A program made the translations under genes and the position numbers. This document shows, in pieces, positions 33,990-43,958 of a stretch of DNA of 64,000 bases. Position 1 is the first letter of the stretch. Every line of letters starts with the position of its first letter. Location of the stretch: positions 841,383-905,382 of the forward strand of contig NZ_FNYJ01000002.1 of NCBI RefSeq assembly GCF_900108875.1, in the 5' to 3' direction. This stretch comes from Pseudomonas sp. NFR16. GTDB lineage: Bacteria > Pseudomonadota > Gammaproteobacteria > Pseudomonadales > Pseudomonadaceae. The notes below the pieces were generated by a model, which worked only from the letters and a program-made list of their open reading frames with translations, was not told where the DNA came from and did not search any database.

Positions 33990-35201
33990 ATGCTAAGAAA
34001 AATCGCGGTTTCCGACCTTACTCTGGGCATGTACATCCACGAATTCTGCCGCCCCCGGATCAACGACCCGTTCTGGACGTCCCACGTGGAGCGGGAGCTG
34101 CGAGACGAGGCGGTGTTGCGCCAGATTCAGGCCTCCACGCGTGAGGTGTGGATTGACACCCGACTGGGCAAAAGCCCTGCCGAACAGAGCAGCATTCTGG
34201 CCTCGGGCCCGACAACGGCCTGCGACAGCGAAAGCGATTCCGATACCTCGCCAGCCAGCATGGAACAGGAACTGGCTCGCGCCAGACTGATTTGCGGCCG
34301 GGCCAAAGCGGCCGTCATGACCATGTTCAGCGACGCACGCATGGGTCGCTCGATGAACACCGAAGACGTCGATCTGCTGGTCGAAGAAATTTCGACGTCA
34401 GTGATGCGCCATCCTCACGCGCTGATCAGTCTGTCCCGTCTTAAAACGTCCGATGAATACACCTACATGCATTCAGTGGCGGTGTGCGCGCTGATGGTTG
34501 CGCTTGCGCGCCAGATGAATCTGGATGAGGAGCAAGTGCGCGAGGCCGGCGTCGCCGGGCTGATGCACGACGTTGGCAAGATGATGATCCCCAACACCAT
34601 CCTCAATAAACCCGATCGCCTGACCTTCGATGAATTCGAAGCGATGAAGCATCACCCCCAGGCAGGACTCGAAATTCTTCAGGGTTGTCAGCAAGTGACC
34701 CACGCGGTCATGGATGTGTGCCTGCATCATCATGAAAAGGTCGACGGCAGTGGCTATCCCCATGGTTTGAAGGGCGAGCAGATCAGTCAGCTGGCTCGTA
34801 TGGGTGCAATCTGCGATGTCTATGACGCCGTGACGTCAGACCGGCCCTACAAGAAAGGCTGGGATGCGGCCAGGTCGGTCCGGGAGATGGCCTCATGGAA
34901 AGGGCATTTTGACGAGAAAATCTTCCAGCACTTCGTCAAGACGGTCGGCATTTATCCAGTGGGCGCGCTGGTCCGTCTGAAGAGCGAGCGGCTTGGCATT
35001 GTCATTGAACAGGGTGAAAAATCGCTGCTGCATCCCAAAGTGAAGCTATTCATGTCGGCCAAGACCCGCATCCCGTTCACGCCCGAGGTCATCAACCTCG
35101 CCTGTGCGCAAGAACAGGACGCCATTGTCAAATTCGAACTCGCGGAGGATTGGGGCATGCACAACGTCGATGAGATGTGGGCGGGCTGTCCTGCAGGATG
35201 A
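33990..35201 (+). CDS. HD-GYP domain cyclic-di-GMP phosphodiesterase with DUF3391
   Basis: 403 residues. An N-terminal DUF3391 segment (KIAVSDLTLGMYIHEF), then the HD-GYP domain from about residue 145: HSVAVCALMVALARQMN, MHDVGKMMIPNTILNKPDRLTFDEFEAMKHHP, HHHEKVDGSGYPHGL and DVYDAVTSDRPYK. It should hydrolyse c-di-GMP in the cytoplasm and lower sessility signals. The ATG at 33990 starts the DUF3391 part; a TTG-started frame from 33894 is unlikely. There is no receiver domain, so activity is set by an unknown input. Confidence 0.92.
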   Translation: MLRKIAVSDLTLGMYIHEFCRPRINDPFWTSHVERELRDEAVLRQIQASTREVWIDTRLGKSPAEQSSILASGPTTACDSESDSDTSPASMEQELARARLICGRAKAAVMTMFSDARMGRSMNTEDVDLLVEEISTSVMRHPHALISLSRLKTSDEYTYMHSVAVCALMVALARQMNLDEEQVREAGVAGLMHDVGKMMIPNTILNKPDRLTFDEFEAMKHHPQAGLEILQGCQQVTHAVMDVCLHHHEKVDGSGYPHGLKGEQISQLARMGAICDVYDAVTSDRPYKKGWDAARSVREMASWKGHFDEKIFQHFVKTVGIYPVGALVRLKSERLGIVIEQGEKSLLHPKVKLFMSAKTRIPFTPEVINLACAQEQDAIVKFELAEDWGMHNVDEMWAGCPAG

Positions 35202-35231
35202 CCGACGGCCTGCGCACGGCCGCTGCCTGAT

Positions 35232-37994
35232 CTATCCCAGCAGGCCCAGCTCTTGCGCGCGGGCCACCGCTTGCGTGCGGCGCTCCACGCCGAGCTTGCT
35301 GTTGATGTGGCTGGCGTGGGTCTTGACGGTATGCAGAGAGATGAACAACCGGTCGCTGATTTCCTGATTCGAACAGCCCTGAGCGATGAGCTGCAGCACG
35401 CTCAGTTCCCTTGCGCTGAGGTAATCGGGCCCGCTGCAGGCCGCAGGCTCACTGATGACACGCGCGCAGGGAAGCTCCTTGCCGGGGCTCGAGTGCGGCA
35501 GTTGCGTGAGCAGGTAATCGACCAGCCGACACGTCGGGCGCCTGGATAACTGCTCGCGCAGCCAGTCGGGATATTTATGGATCACGCCGTGAAGCGGCAG
35601 CACCGCGCCCCCGCTCGCCAGCTCCAGGCTCTGGCCCAGCAGCTTCGCCGCTTGAGGGTGATCGTCGGTCTCGAGTGACAGCAGGCAATGCTGGCTTGCC
35701 GCGTACAACCCGACCAGCCCCGCACCGACCTGATCTGCCTGGGCTTTCAAGTCTCGCAGCCGCTCGGCCGATCGCTCGGGGCGGCCCTGAATGGCATCGA
35801 GGGACGCCTGCAACAGCGCGATCTGCTGAGGCATCTGCGGCATGCATTCCGGAGCAGCCGCCGGCTGATCGCCGCCATAGGTCTGGCCCAGGCGCAGCAA
35901 CCAGGCGTCGGCCAGATCGATACGGCCTTGCGCCAGCCACAGTTCGCATTTGGTCAACGTGATCATCGCCAGGTAATAAACCGGCGGCACATCCCAGATA
36001 TGCATCAATCGCTCGGCCTCAGCCAGCTCGGCGAAGGCTTCGGCAAAACGCCCTTCCCGCCCTTCCATTCCGGCGATCACGCAGTGCCCGATCAATACGC
36101 TGATGTCGCGACAGGCGCGCGCTTCAGTCAGGCCTGCGTTCAGGCGCTCCCTTCCCGCTTGCGGCTGAAGAAACTGCACCAGCAGATAGCCTTCGTACAG
36201 CGTCAGCCGGGCACGCACGGCGTACAGTCGTTGCGAAGACAATCCGCTCAGCCGCCGCAGCCCCTGGCGCACTTCTTCCATCGAACGAAGCGCTTCACCA
36301 CGGGCCTGCAACGTACGCGCGCGGTCATAATGCGCCAGCGCTTCAAACAATGGATTGGCAACCCGCTGCGCCAGCTCCAGGGCGTCGCGATTCAAGGCAC
36401 GCGCGCGCCACAAATCGCCTCCGGTGATCGCCAGATTCGCCAGCGTCGACAGGCACACCAACCTTTGCCCGTACCGCTTGTGGGGCAGCGTCGCCAACGC
36501 CTCGGTGCAATAACGCTGGGCAGTATCGCTGTCGCCACGCCCGCGCGCGATGATGCCGCTGAGCGCCAGCCATTGGGCCAGCATGGAGTTCTGCGCGGTG
36601 GCCGAGGGCGCCGGCAGAAACCGGCTGAGCTGATTGCCCAGTTCTTCGGCAGCGTCCAGCTGGCACGCCAGCCCCAAGGCCCACGCATACAGCACGATCA
36701 GGCGAGGTGTGCTGACCAGCAGGCTGTCGGGCAGGTCCATCTTCCAGCGCAGGAGCATGCCGACGTTCTGCTCGGCGAGCAGTTGCTCCTCGGAAAGGTT
36801 CTGCACCAGATTGGCGGCAACGTCCAGATGCCCGGCACGCAGTGCTTGCTCAATGGCCTCGTCGAGCAGCCCCTGCTCGCTGAACCAGCGACAGGCGTTG
36901 AGGTGAAGCCGCCGTTGCTGAGGCGCGAGGCTGGTGCCGGCGCGTGCACGCAGCAGATCGGAAAACAGGTGGTGATAACGAAACCAGCGGCCGTTTTCAT
37001 CCAGCGGCACCAGAAAGACCTGATGGGCTTGCAGGTAACCGAGCATTTCGGCGCTGTCATGGCTGTCACGTGCCGCGTTACACAGCGCACTGCTGAATCG
37101 CTCAAGGCACGCGGTTTCATAAAGGAAGGTCTGAACGTCGGCAGGCAGACAGTCGATGACCTCTTCGAGCAAGTAGTCGCGAATCAGGCCTTCGCCGCCG
37201 TTGAGTCCCTGTGTCAGCGTGTTGCTGCCGGCCTCGCTCGCCGCCAGCAACCAAAAGCGCAAGCCGGCGACCCAGCCTTCACTGCGCTGCAACAGATTGC
37301 GCAAGGCATCCTCGGACAGCGAATTGCGCTGCTGATCGAGCACGGCGAGGGATTCGTCGTCAGTCAAACGCAGGTCGTGCTCGGACAACTCGAGCAGTTG
37401 CCGGGACAGCCGCAGGCGCGCCAGATGCCAGTCGGGGCGCTGGCGGCTGGTGACCATCACGACGAGGCCCGCGGGCAGATGATTCAGGAGAAATTGCAGG
37501 CAACGGTCGAGCACCGGGCCCTGGACCAGATGATAATCATCGAGCACCAGCAGCAGCGGTTTACTCAATATCAGGTGCATGGCGAGTTCGTCGAGCAGCC
37601 CGTCCAGCCACTCCTCGAAGGCAAACGGCTGATGACGTTGACGCATTTTGAGCAGCCCCAGCGCCTGGCCGCCCAATTGAGGGAAATATTGCTGAAGGCC
37701 GGAGAGAAGACGCTCGAGGAAGCGGCCTGGATCGCTGTCTCGATGACTCAGTCCCAGCCACAGGTTTTGCCATTGATCCGGCAGGTTCTCGCAGAACTCG
37801 ACCGCCAGGGAGCTCTTTCCAAACCCGGCTGGCGCGCAGACGAGCAGCAGTCGCCCGGACAGACCGGCGCTCAATCGCTCACACAGACGGGGGCGCGCGA
37901 CGTAGCCGTCAGGCAGTGGCGGGCGGTAGAAACGTCCCTCCAATGCAGTGACTGCGTGATTTGCGAATCCTTGCAAACGCGACAGATCAGTCAT
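35232..37994 (-). CDS. MalT-like LuxR family ATP-dependent transcriptional regulator
   Basis: 920 residues. N-terminal P-loop ATPase of the STAND/MalT type with Walker A APAGFGKSS near residue 54 and LLVLDDYH near 150; a long TPR-like central region; C-terminal LuxR helix-turn-helix (LSARELSVLQLIAQGCSNQEISDRLFISLHTVKTHASHINSKLG). Such proteins activate catabolic operons on ligand and ATP binding. It lies upstream of the DUF1329 / DUF1302 / AlkK-like genes on the same strand, matching the P. putida PP_0763-0767 arrangement, so it is the likely activator of that cluster. Confidence 0.9.
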   Translation of the reverse strand: MTDLSRLQGFANHAVTALEGRFYRPPLPDGYVARPRLCERLSAGLSGRLLLVCAPAGFGKSSLAVEFCENLPDQWQNLWLGLSHRDSDPGRFLERLLSGLQQYFPQLGGQALGLLKMRQRHQPFAFEEWLDGLLDELAMHLILSKPLLLVLDDYHLVQGPVLDRCLQFLLNHLPAGLVVMVTSRQRPDWHLARLRLSRQLLELSEHDLRLTDDESLAVLDQQRNSLSEDALRNLLQRSEGWVAGLRFWLLAASEAGSNTLTQGLNGGEGLIRDYLLEEVIDCLPADVQTFLYETACLERFSSALCNAARDSHDSAEMLGYLQAHQVFLVPLDENGRWFRYHHLFSDLLRARAGTSLAPQQRRLHLNACRWFSEQGLLDEAIEQALRAGHLDVAANLVQNLSEEQLLAEQNVGMLLRWKMDLPDSLLVSTPRLIVLYAWALGLACQLDAAEELGNQLSRFLPAPSATAQNSMLAQWLALSGIIARGRGDSDTAQRYCTEALATLPHKRYGQRLVCLSTLANLAITGGDLWRARALNRDALELAQRVANPLFEALAHYDRARTLQARGEALRSMEEVRQGLRRLSGLSSQRLYAVRARLTLYEGYLLVQFLQPQAGRERLNAGLTEARACRDISVLIGHCVIAGMEGREGRFAEAFAELAEAERLMHIWDVPPVYYLAMITLTKCELWLAQGRIDLADAWLLRLGQTYGGDQPAAAPECMPQMPQQIALLQASLDAIQGRPERSAERLRDLKAQADQVGAGLVGLYAASQHCLLSLETDDHPQAAKLLGQSLELASGGAVLPLHGVIHKYPDWLREQLSRRPTCRLVDYLLTQLPHSSPGKELPCARVISEPAACSGPDYLSARELSVLQLIAQGCSNQEISDRLFISLHTVKTHASHINSKLGVERRTQAVARAQELGLLG

Positions 37995-38387
37995 GGCCGG
38001 CTCTTGTAGAAGTGCTTGTTATTCGGCGTTCAGATGTCGGGAGACTAGCGGCTATGTGATGGCTTTTGAAGATTGTTCGACGAAAGACTGTAAGAAAACA
38101 TATCCAATCAACACCGCGAATGTCGCTTCATATGTTTTGGGGGAGATGACGCTGAGGTGCCAATGAACGCGACGGGAGGCGATTCATTCGCGAATGGAGG
38201 GTGCCAATTGTACGTCTGGCTGGACCGGGCGATGGTTCGCCGATGAGGTCACGCTGACCTGAGCGACGTCACGGCCCGCTCGAAACACCCCGACGGATCG
38301 GGGCGTTTCTTTTCAAAGCGGCGCAGGACCACGGTGCGCTGTAGCTGTGATCAACGTTGCACGACTCTGCGCCTGTTCGTTCAGACC
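37995..38387. other. 393-bp gap between the MalT-like gene and DUF1329 gene
   Basis: No coding sequence is supported. It has a plus-strand terminator (38282-38313) but no plus-strand gene. Several GGA triplets and a TGTAAG half-site lie between 38086 and 38240, without a convincing Rsm-RNA structure. Confidence 0.5.
38282..38313 (+). terminator. Orphan terminator-like hairpin (plus strand)
   Basis: GAAACACCCCGA-CGGA-TCGGGGCGTTTC followed by four T. A 12-bp stem with one A-C mismatch. The T-tract is on the plus strand, where no gene precedes it; for the minus-strand DUF1329 gene the tail would be weak. Confidence 0.6.
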
Positions 38388-39758
38388 TTAACGCACGCCT
38401 TCCTGGCGAAGCGCGTTGGGCTGGAAGTCGCTGGTGGTGGCGGTGAAACCGAAGTCGTAGGCACGCTTCTCTTCGTTTTTCATGCCCAGTGCCAGATAAC
38501 GTCCCGACTGCAGGTCATAGATCGTTTCAAGTGCATACCACGGCACTTGCTTGTCGTAGTAGTTCTCGGCGTGCGCTTCGGCCACGCGCCACAATTGACC
38601 ACGACCGTCGTAATGGTCGATCACCGCTGCCTGCCAGGTGTCTTCGTCGATGAAGAAATCACGCTTGGCGTAGATGTGACGCTGACCTTCCTTCAGCGTT
38701 GCGGTCACGTGCCAGACGCGACGCAACTCATAGCGCGCCAGGTCCTGGTTGATGTGTCCGGCCTTGATGATGTCGGCATATTTGAGCTTCGGATCGTCGA
38801 GCTTGTAGCTATCGGCTGCGATGTACATTTCCTGCTTGCCGATGAGTTTCCAGTCGTAACGGTCCGGCGCGCCGTTGTACATGTCCAGGTTGTCGGACGT
38901 ACGCAGGCCGTCGGCGGCTGTACCCGGTCCGTCATAGGACACTTGCGGGGCGCGACGCACGCGACGCTGACCGGCGTTGTACACCCACGCAGAACGCGGC
39001 TCCTTCACCTGATCGAGGGTTTCGTGCACCAGCAGCACCGTTCCGGCCAGACGCGCCGGTGCGGTGACTTCCTGCTTGAAGTAGAACAGCACGTTGCCTG
39101 GATTTTTCGGATCGAAATCCTTCATCTTGTCGCGGAACACGAACTGGTCCTGGAAGTACACCGGGCTGAAAGACCCGTTGGTTTGCGGTGTGGCCTGAAC
39201 CACCAGCCGCTTGACGCTGCCGCCGCGATAACGGGTGATGTGGTTCCAGATCACCTCCAGGCCGTCCTTGGGAATCGGAAACGGCACGGCGGTCTCGAAG
39301 TTTTCCAGACCGTTACCGCCGGAAACCAGCTTGGTATTGGTGGCGTTTTTCTTGATGGCGGCAAACACATCGGCCGGAACGGTCGCGCCCCGGTGGGACG
39401 GATAGACTGGCATCTTGAACGTGTCCGGGTAGCGCTTGAACATCGCGTACTGGCCCGGGGCGAGGTTGTTCTTGTATTGATCCACGTTCTGGCCGGTGAT
39501 GGTGAACAGCGGTTTTTCGTTGGCGTAAGGGTTGGCCAGGAAGCCCTTGTCGTCCACCGCGCCCGCGTTGGTCGGCATCGGGCTCCAGGCCGGAATGGTG
39601 TTCGCCGCGTTGCCTGCCTTTTCGGCGCCCATTGGGGTCAGTGTCGTGCCCAGCTTGGCAGCATCGGATTCGGAAACGGCTGCCATCACCCCGGTCGCCA
39701 GCAGGGACAGACCCAGTACGCCGACGTGCAACAGACCCTTCGAGATTTTCATTTTCAT
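38388..39758 (-). CDS. DUF1329 family periplasmic/outer-membrane-associated protein
   Basis: 456 residues. Signal peptide MKMKISKGLLHVGVLGLS...GVMA, then a long beta-rich domain typical of DUF1329 (RYRGGSVKRLVVQATPQTNGSFSPVYFQDQ, GQRRVRRAPQVSYDGPGTA, KRDFFIDEDTWQAAVIDHYDGRGQLW). DUF1329 proteins resemble LolA/LolB-type lipid carriers in overall plan and are nearly always paired with DUF1302. ATG 39758 has AAGGA 6 nt upstream. It is 8 bp downstream of the DUF1302 gene, co-transcribed. Confidence 0.9.
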   Translation of the reverse strand: MKMKISKGLLHVGVLGLSLLATGVMAAVSESDAAKLGTTLTPMGAEKAGNAANTIPAWSPMPTNAGAVDDKGFLANPYANEKPLFTITGQNVDQYKNNLAPGQYAMFKRYPDTFKMPVYPSHRGATVPADVFAAIKKNATNTKLVSGGNGLENFETAVPFPIPKDGLEVIWNHITRYRGGSVKRLVVQATPQTNGSFSPVYFQDQFVFRDKMKDFDPKNPGNVLFYFKQEVTAPARLAGTVLLVHETLDQVKEPRSAWVYNAGQRRVRRAPQVSYDGPGTAADGLRTSDNLDMYNGAPDRYDWKLIGKQEMYIAADSYKLDDPKLKYADIIKAGHINQDLARYELRRVWHVTATLKEGQRHIYAKRDFFIDEDTWQAAVIDHYDGRGQLWRVAEAHAENYYDKQVPWYALETIYDLQSGRYLALGMKNEEKRAYDFGFTATTSDFQPNALRQEGVR

Positions 39759-39766
39759 AATTGTCC

Positions 39767-41704
39767 TTAGAAGTTCATACCGAAGCTGAGCGCCACGAAA
39801 TCGCGGTCATCCACCGTGGTGTATTTGCCGTCGAAGAAGTTGGTGTAGGAAAGGTTGGCGGTGTAGGTGTTCTGATATTCCGCTTCCAGACCCAGGCTGA
39901 CCGCTTTGCGGCCTTCTTCGAAGTTACCGCCAGGGCCTGGCGAGTAACCGTCGACGTCATGAGACCAGGCCACACTTGGCTTGAGGTTCACACCGGCGAA
40001 CACGTTGTTGTAGTCCCAGATGGCGCGGGCGCGGTAGCCCCACGAATCGGTAGTGGTGAACCCGTCGTTCTCGCAGTAACGGCTAAGGTTGTTCAGCGCA
40101 GCGCCCGCCAGCGTACCGGCGTTGAGGGTCTGGCACTGGCCGTTAGGCAGCGGGCCGGGGCCGTAGCTCGGGTCTCGGCCGTAACGCAGTTTGGACGTGC
40201 TTTCCAGACCACCGACGTGCGTCCAGCCCACTTCGCCAACGACCGTGAGACGTTCGGCGCCCATCACTTGGTCGAAGAAGTGCGTGAAGGTGGTCTGCGC
40301 CTGACTGATCTCTTTGCGGCGATAGCCCTTCTGATCCTGGCCTGGCGTGCCCTGCAACAGCGAGACGTTCGGGTTCAGCGGCGACAGGCCTGAGTACAGG
40401 ATGTCGGTGGTGTTGAGCTGGACGGGCGCGTTGGGCCGGTAGCTGATTTCGCCGCTCCACGCTGTGCCGGTGGGCAACGTGGTGGAGAAACTCAGACCGA
40501 ACAGGTGGATGTCTTCAGGGTATTCGACGTAGTAGCTGGAGTTGGCGGCAACCACCACTGGCAGCAACTGGGTGACCAGCCCCGGAATGGCGATACCCGG
40601 CACGCCATTGCCCGCGAGCGCGGCGGCCAGCGCTGCCGGGCTGTAGGCACCGGCAGGCGCGCCCTTGCCGCTGAAGATCGGCAGGCGGCTGTGGTAGTTC
40701 ATGTAATAGGCGCCGAACTCGGTGTCCAGCGGCTCGAAGTTGTAGTGCATGGCGAAGCCATACTGGCCGCTGTCGCGAGCATCCCGGTCAGGGCCGCGAC
40801 GCACGACGGCGCCCTCATCCGGGTTGCCGAAGTTCACGCCCTGCTGGCCCAGCGTATTAAATACCGCGCCGCGCAAAGGTGCCGGCAGACCGGCGTTGGT
40901 CAGTGCGGTGTTCAGGCCGGCCTGACTGCGCAACACCGCCAGGTTGTTGGAGCAACCGTCGGCAATCACGTCAGGCTGGGAGAAGAATGTCCCGCAGTTA
41001 TCGACGACCGTCTGGTCCCATTCCAACTGATAGAAACCCTCTGCAGAGAGGTTTTCGGTCAGGCTCTGGGACAGGTAGAACATGTTGACCGGAATCAGGC
41101 CTTCCTTGATTTCCGAGCCAGGCCGGCGGAACGCGGAGACGTCCACCGGGTTGATGCTGTTGATACCGCCCTGGATGAATGTGCTTTCACCCCAGTTGAC
41201 CACTTGCTTGCCCAGACGCACCGAACCCGGCTCATCGGCGATGGAGTAGTTGTGATAGACGAACGCGTCGAGCAGCTCGAAACCTGACGACTTGGCGCCC
41301 TCTTTCCGGCCCGAATCACTGATGTCCTTGAAGTCGCGGCCTTCATCCTTGAGCTCGAAGTCATACCAGTACTTGCCTCGCAGGAACACGCCGGTGTCGC
41401 CGTACTTGAGCTCCAGATCGTGGATGCCCTTGAAAATCTTCGAAAACGTCTCGCCGCTTTTGAAGTTCAGGTGGCCATCGTCGGAGGTCTGCGACAGGCC
41501 ATGGCCGCCGTTATTGGCCCCGATCAGGTTCTTGTTGGCGTTCTCGGTGGACCAACTGGCGCCGATGGAGAGCGACGAGTCGAAGTTACCTTCGATTTCA
41601 CCGATGTTGAAACTGACGCCGAATGCAGGGCCGGCGAGCGTGGAAGCGAGGCTGACGGCCAGAGGCAGTTTTGCCCGGCGCCAGAACAGGTTTGCTGATG
41701 TCAT
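39767..41704 (-). CDS. DUF1302 family outer-membrane protein
   Basis: 645 residues. Signal peptide (RRAKLPLAVSLASTLAGPAFG), then the family opening VSFNIGEIEGNFDSSLSIGASW and many beta-strands ending in FVALSFGMNF, an outer-membrane-barrel type C-terminus with a final Phe. Family members are needed for growth on esters or for lipid handling in Pseudomonas, but the mechanism is unsettled. ATG 41704 has GGAG 8 nt upstream; the frame to 41854 is not supported. It pairs with DUF1329 (8-bp gap). Confidence 0.9.
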   Translation of the reverse strand: MTSANLFWRRAKLPLAVSLASTLAGPAFGVSFNIGEIEGNFDSSLSIGASWSTENANKNLIGANNGGHGLSQTSDDGHLNFKSGETFSKIFKGIHDLELKYGDTGVFLRGKYWYDFELKDEGRDFKDISDSGRKEGAKSSGFELLDAFVYHNYSIADEPGSVRLGKQVVNWGESTFIQGGINSINPVDVSAFRRPGSEIKEGLIPVNMFYLSQSLTENLSAEGFYQLEWDQTVVDNCGTFFSQPDVIADGCSNNLAVLRSQAGLNTALTNAGLPAPLRGAVFNTLGQQGVNFGNPDEGAVVRRGPDRDARDSGQYGFAMHYNFEPLDTEFGAYYMNYHSRLPIFSGKGAPAGAYSPAALAAALAGNGVPGIAIPGLVTQLLPVVVAANSSYYVEYPEDIHLFGLSFSTTLPTGTAWSGEISYRPNAPVQLNTTDILYSGLSPLNPNVSLLQGTPGQDQKGYRRKEISQAQTTFTHFFDQVMGAERLTVVGEVGWTHVGGLESTSKLRYGRDPSYGPGPLPNGQCQTLNAGTLAGAALNNLSRYCENDGFTTTDSWGYRARAIWDYNNVFAGVNLKPSVAWSHDVDGYSPGPGGNFEEGRKAVSLGLEAEYQNTYTANLSYTNFFDGKYTTVDDRDFVALSFGMNF

Positions 41705-42071
41705 CGACGCTACTCCATGTGCTTTTATTTTTTTTGGCAGTGGGTGCTTCCAGAAACGACTCAGGCGGATTTGTCCGCAGTGCCTGGGTGTCAACGCTGA
41801 TCGGGCAGCCCATGTAAAGCTGCGAAACGATCCGGCGTTTTTCTCCGGTTTCAACCTACTGCCGACTATATCCAGCAGGTGGGATGACTTGATCCCTCTA
41901 AAGTGTGATTTGCAGCGTCGAAGCCTCTAACACGCCGATTTCGGCGTACCGGCTCAGCGGCAGGGGGAGGATGGCTGAATTTGAGAATTTGGCAAGCAAG
42001 ACGGCGGGCGAGAGCCTTCGCGGCACATCGTCAGGGCCGAAAACCCTGACAATGTCCGCCCGAAAATCAGC
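41705..42071. other. 367-bp gap between DUF1302 and the acyl-CoA ligase gene
   Basis: No gene is supported. There is a GTCAGGG (42030) ... CCCTGAC (42044) inverted repeat, a possible hairpin just after the ligase stop on the minus strand but without a T-tract. The promoter of the DUF1302-DUF1329 pair should lie here; no clear boxes were found. Confidence 0.5.
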
Positions 42072-43748
42072 TCAGAGGGTGGAGAGGAACGCGCTGTTGG
42101 TGCTTTGCCATTCGACGATGTCCAGGCGGATGCGCTTCTTGTCGAGCTTGCCGACGCTGGTCTTGGGAATTTCGGTAACAAGGGCGATCTGGCTTGGAAT
42201 GGCCCATTTGTTGATGTGGCCCTGCTCCACGAATGGCTTGAGATGTTCTTTCAGTGCCTTGGCATCGATGACGTGGCCTTCACGGGCAACCAGCAGCGCG
42301 AAAGGCCGCTCGCCCCACTGTGGATCGGCGATGCCCACTACCGCCACCTCGCGCACCCCCGGATGACGACTGCAGAGGTCTTCCAGCTCCAGCGACGACA
42401 CCCACTCGCCCCCGGTCTTGATCACGTCCTTGATGCGGTCGCGAATGTCGATGCCGCCCATGCTGTCCAGCGTCGCGACATCGCCAGTGTGCAGCCAGCC
42501 ACCGGCCCAGAGCTCGGCGCCCTTGTCCGGCTCGCGGTAATACCCTTCGGTGAGCCACGGCGCACGCAGCACCAGTTCGCCCTGGGTTTCGCCATCGGAG
42601 GGCAGGAAATTGCCCTCGGCATCGACGATTGCTGCCTCGACCAGCACGCCGGGCGCGCCAGCCTTGATGCGATACGTCGTGCGTTCGTCCTCGCTGCCCG
42701 CCATCAGTTCGTCATTCAGGTGCGCGACGGACACCAGCGGACCGGTCTCGGACATCCCGTATGCCGCCGTCAGCTGAATGCCACGCGCCTTGGCGGCTTC
42801 ATACAGCGAACGGTTGAGCGAACTGCCGCCGATGATGATGTTCCAGCCGGTGAAGTCGACGTCCTTGGCCGCTTTGGCATTGAGCACCATTTGCATGATG
42901 GTCGGCACGCAATGCGAGAACGTCACCTTCTCCTTGCGCCACAGCTCCACCAGCAATTCGGGATCATAGCGTCCCGGATAGACCTGTTTGGCGCCGAGCA
43001 TCGTGGCCGCGTACGGCACGCCCCAGGCATGAACGTGAAACATCGGCGTGATGGGCATGTAGACCTTGTCTCCACCGAGCATGCCCTCGACGCTGCCCAT
43101 GATGGTCGCCACCGCCATCGTATGGAGGACCAACTGACGATGGGTGAAATACACGCCCTTCGGATTGCCCGTGGTGCCGGTCGTGTAGAAAGTGGTGGCC
43201 ACCGAGTTCTCGTCGAAATCCTCGAACTGGTACGTCGGGCTGGCGGCCGCCAGCAGCGTTTCGTATTCACCCACCAAGTTAGGCAAGTCGGCGCTCGTGT
43301 CTTGCGTGTCGGTGATGAGCAAGGTCTTTTCGACCGTGGTCAGCTTGCTCTCAAAGCATTTATAGAGCGGCAGGAATTCTTTGTTGACCAGCACGAACTT
43401 GTCTTCGGCGTGGTTCATGGTGAAGAGGATCTGATCAGGAGACAGTCGCACGTTGATGGTGTGGATCACCGCGCCGATCATGGGGATCGCGAACATGCAT
43501 TCCAGATACCGGTGGCTGTCCCAATCCATGACCGCCACTGTATCGCCCGCTTTTACCCCCGCCTCGGTCAGCACATTCGCCAGTCGACAGATCCGCTCGT
43601 TGAGCGTCAGATACGAATAGCGCGAGTGATCCCGATAGACGATTTCCCGTGTCTTTTCATACCGCCCGCCGGACATCAGCAGACGTTTGATCAACAGCGG
43701 ATACTGGTACGCGCCATCGGCGGGCTGAATCACGCGGGTCTGCAGCAT
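42072..43748 (-). CDS. Medium-chain fatty acid-CoA ligase, AlkK-like
   Basis: 558 residues. AMP-binding motif TTGTTGNPKGV near residue 193, AAYGMSETGP near 327, and the C-terminal GWLHTGDVATLD and GGEWVSSLELE motifs. The C-terminal PKTSVGKLDKK has the catalytic Lys. It activates fatty acids to acyl-CoA with ATP. The best remembered match is AlkK of P. oleovorans and P. putida PP_0763, which prefer medium chains. It is upstream of DUF1302-DUF1329 and probably under the MalT-like regulator. Confidence 0.9.
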   Translation of the reverse strand: MLQTRVIQPADGAYQYPLLIKRLLMSGGRYEKTREIVYRDHSRYSYLTLNERICRLANVLTEAGVKAGDTVAVMDWDSHRYLECMFAIPMIGAVIHTINVRLSPDQILFTMNHAEDKFVLVNKEFLPLYKCFESKLTTVEKTLLITDTQDTSADLPNLVGEYETLLAAASPTYQFEDFDENSVATTFYTTGTTGNPKGVYFTHRQLVLHTMAVATIMGSVEGMLGGDKVYMPITPMFHVHAWGVPYAATMLGAKQVYPGRYDPELLVELWRKEKVTFSHCVPTIMQMVLNAKAAKDVDFTGWNIIIGGSSLNRSLYEAAKARGIQLTAAYGMSETGPLVSVAHLNDELMAGSEDERTTYRIKAGAPGVLVEAAIVDAEGNFLPSDGETQGELVLRAPWLTEGYYREPDKGAELWAGGWLHTGDVATLDSMGGIDIRDRIKDVIKTGGEWVSSLELEDLCSRHPGVREVAVVGIADPQWGERPFALLVAREGHVIDAKALKEHLKPFVEQGHINKWAIPSQIALVTEIPKTSVGKLDKKRIRLDIVEWQSTNSAFLSTL

Positions 43749-43958
43749 AGGAATCCCTTTTCAAGATGCATAGGCGGTGCTGAAAATATGCACTCTAGGG
43801 CCTTCGCTCGCCAGTCAAATCAGCCAAAGGGATGATTCTGTGGACGAATGACCCTGTAGGCATAACGCCATTTGAAAGGGCAAATCGGTCGTGAGACGGC
43901 CTGCCGCAATCGGCGGGAAGAGGAAGGCGGATCATTTACAAGTGCCGCAAATGGCACA

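Noticed and set aside
35688..38009. 773-codon open frame opposite the MalT-like gene
   Set aside because: It is antisense to a gene with clear ATPase and LuxR motifs; high-GC codon bias leaves the opposite strand open. Its translation has no domain.
38040..38280. Rsm-type regulatory RNA
   Set aside because: Several GGA triplets and a TGTAAG half-site are present, but not the full GacA site or hairpin-displayed GGA motifs.
38334..39770. 478-codon frame opposite the DUF1329 gene
   Set aside because: Shadow of the DUF1329 gene, which has a signal peptide and ribosome-binding site.
42105..43835. 576-codon frame opposite the AlkK-like ligase
   Set aside because: Shadow of a well-supported gene with no family sequence.
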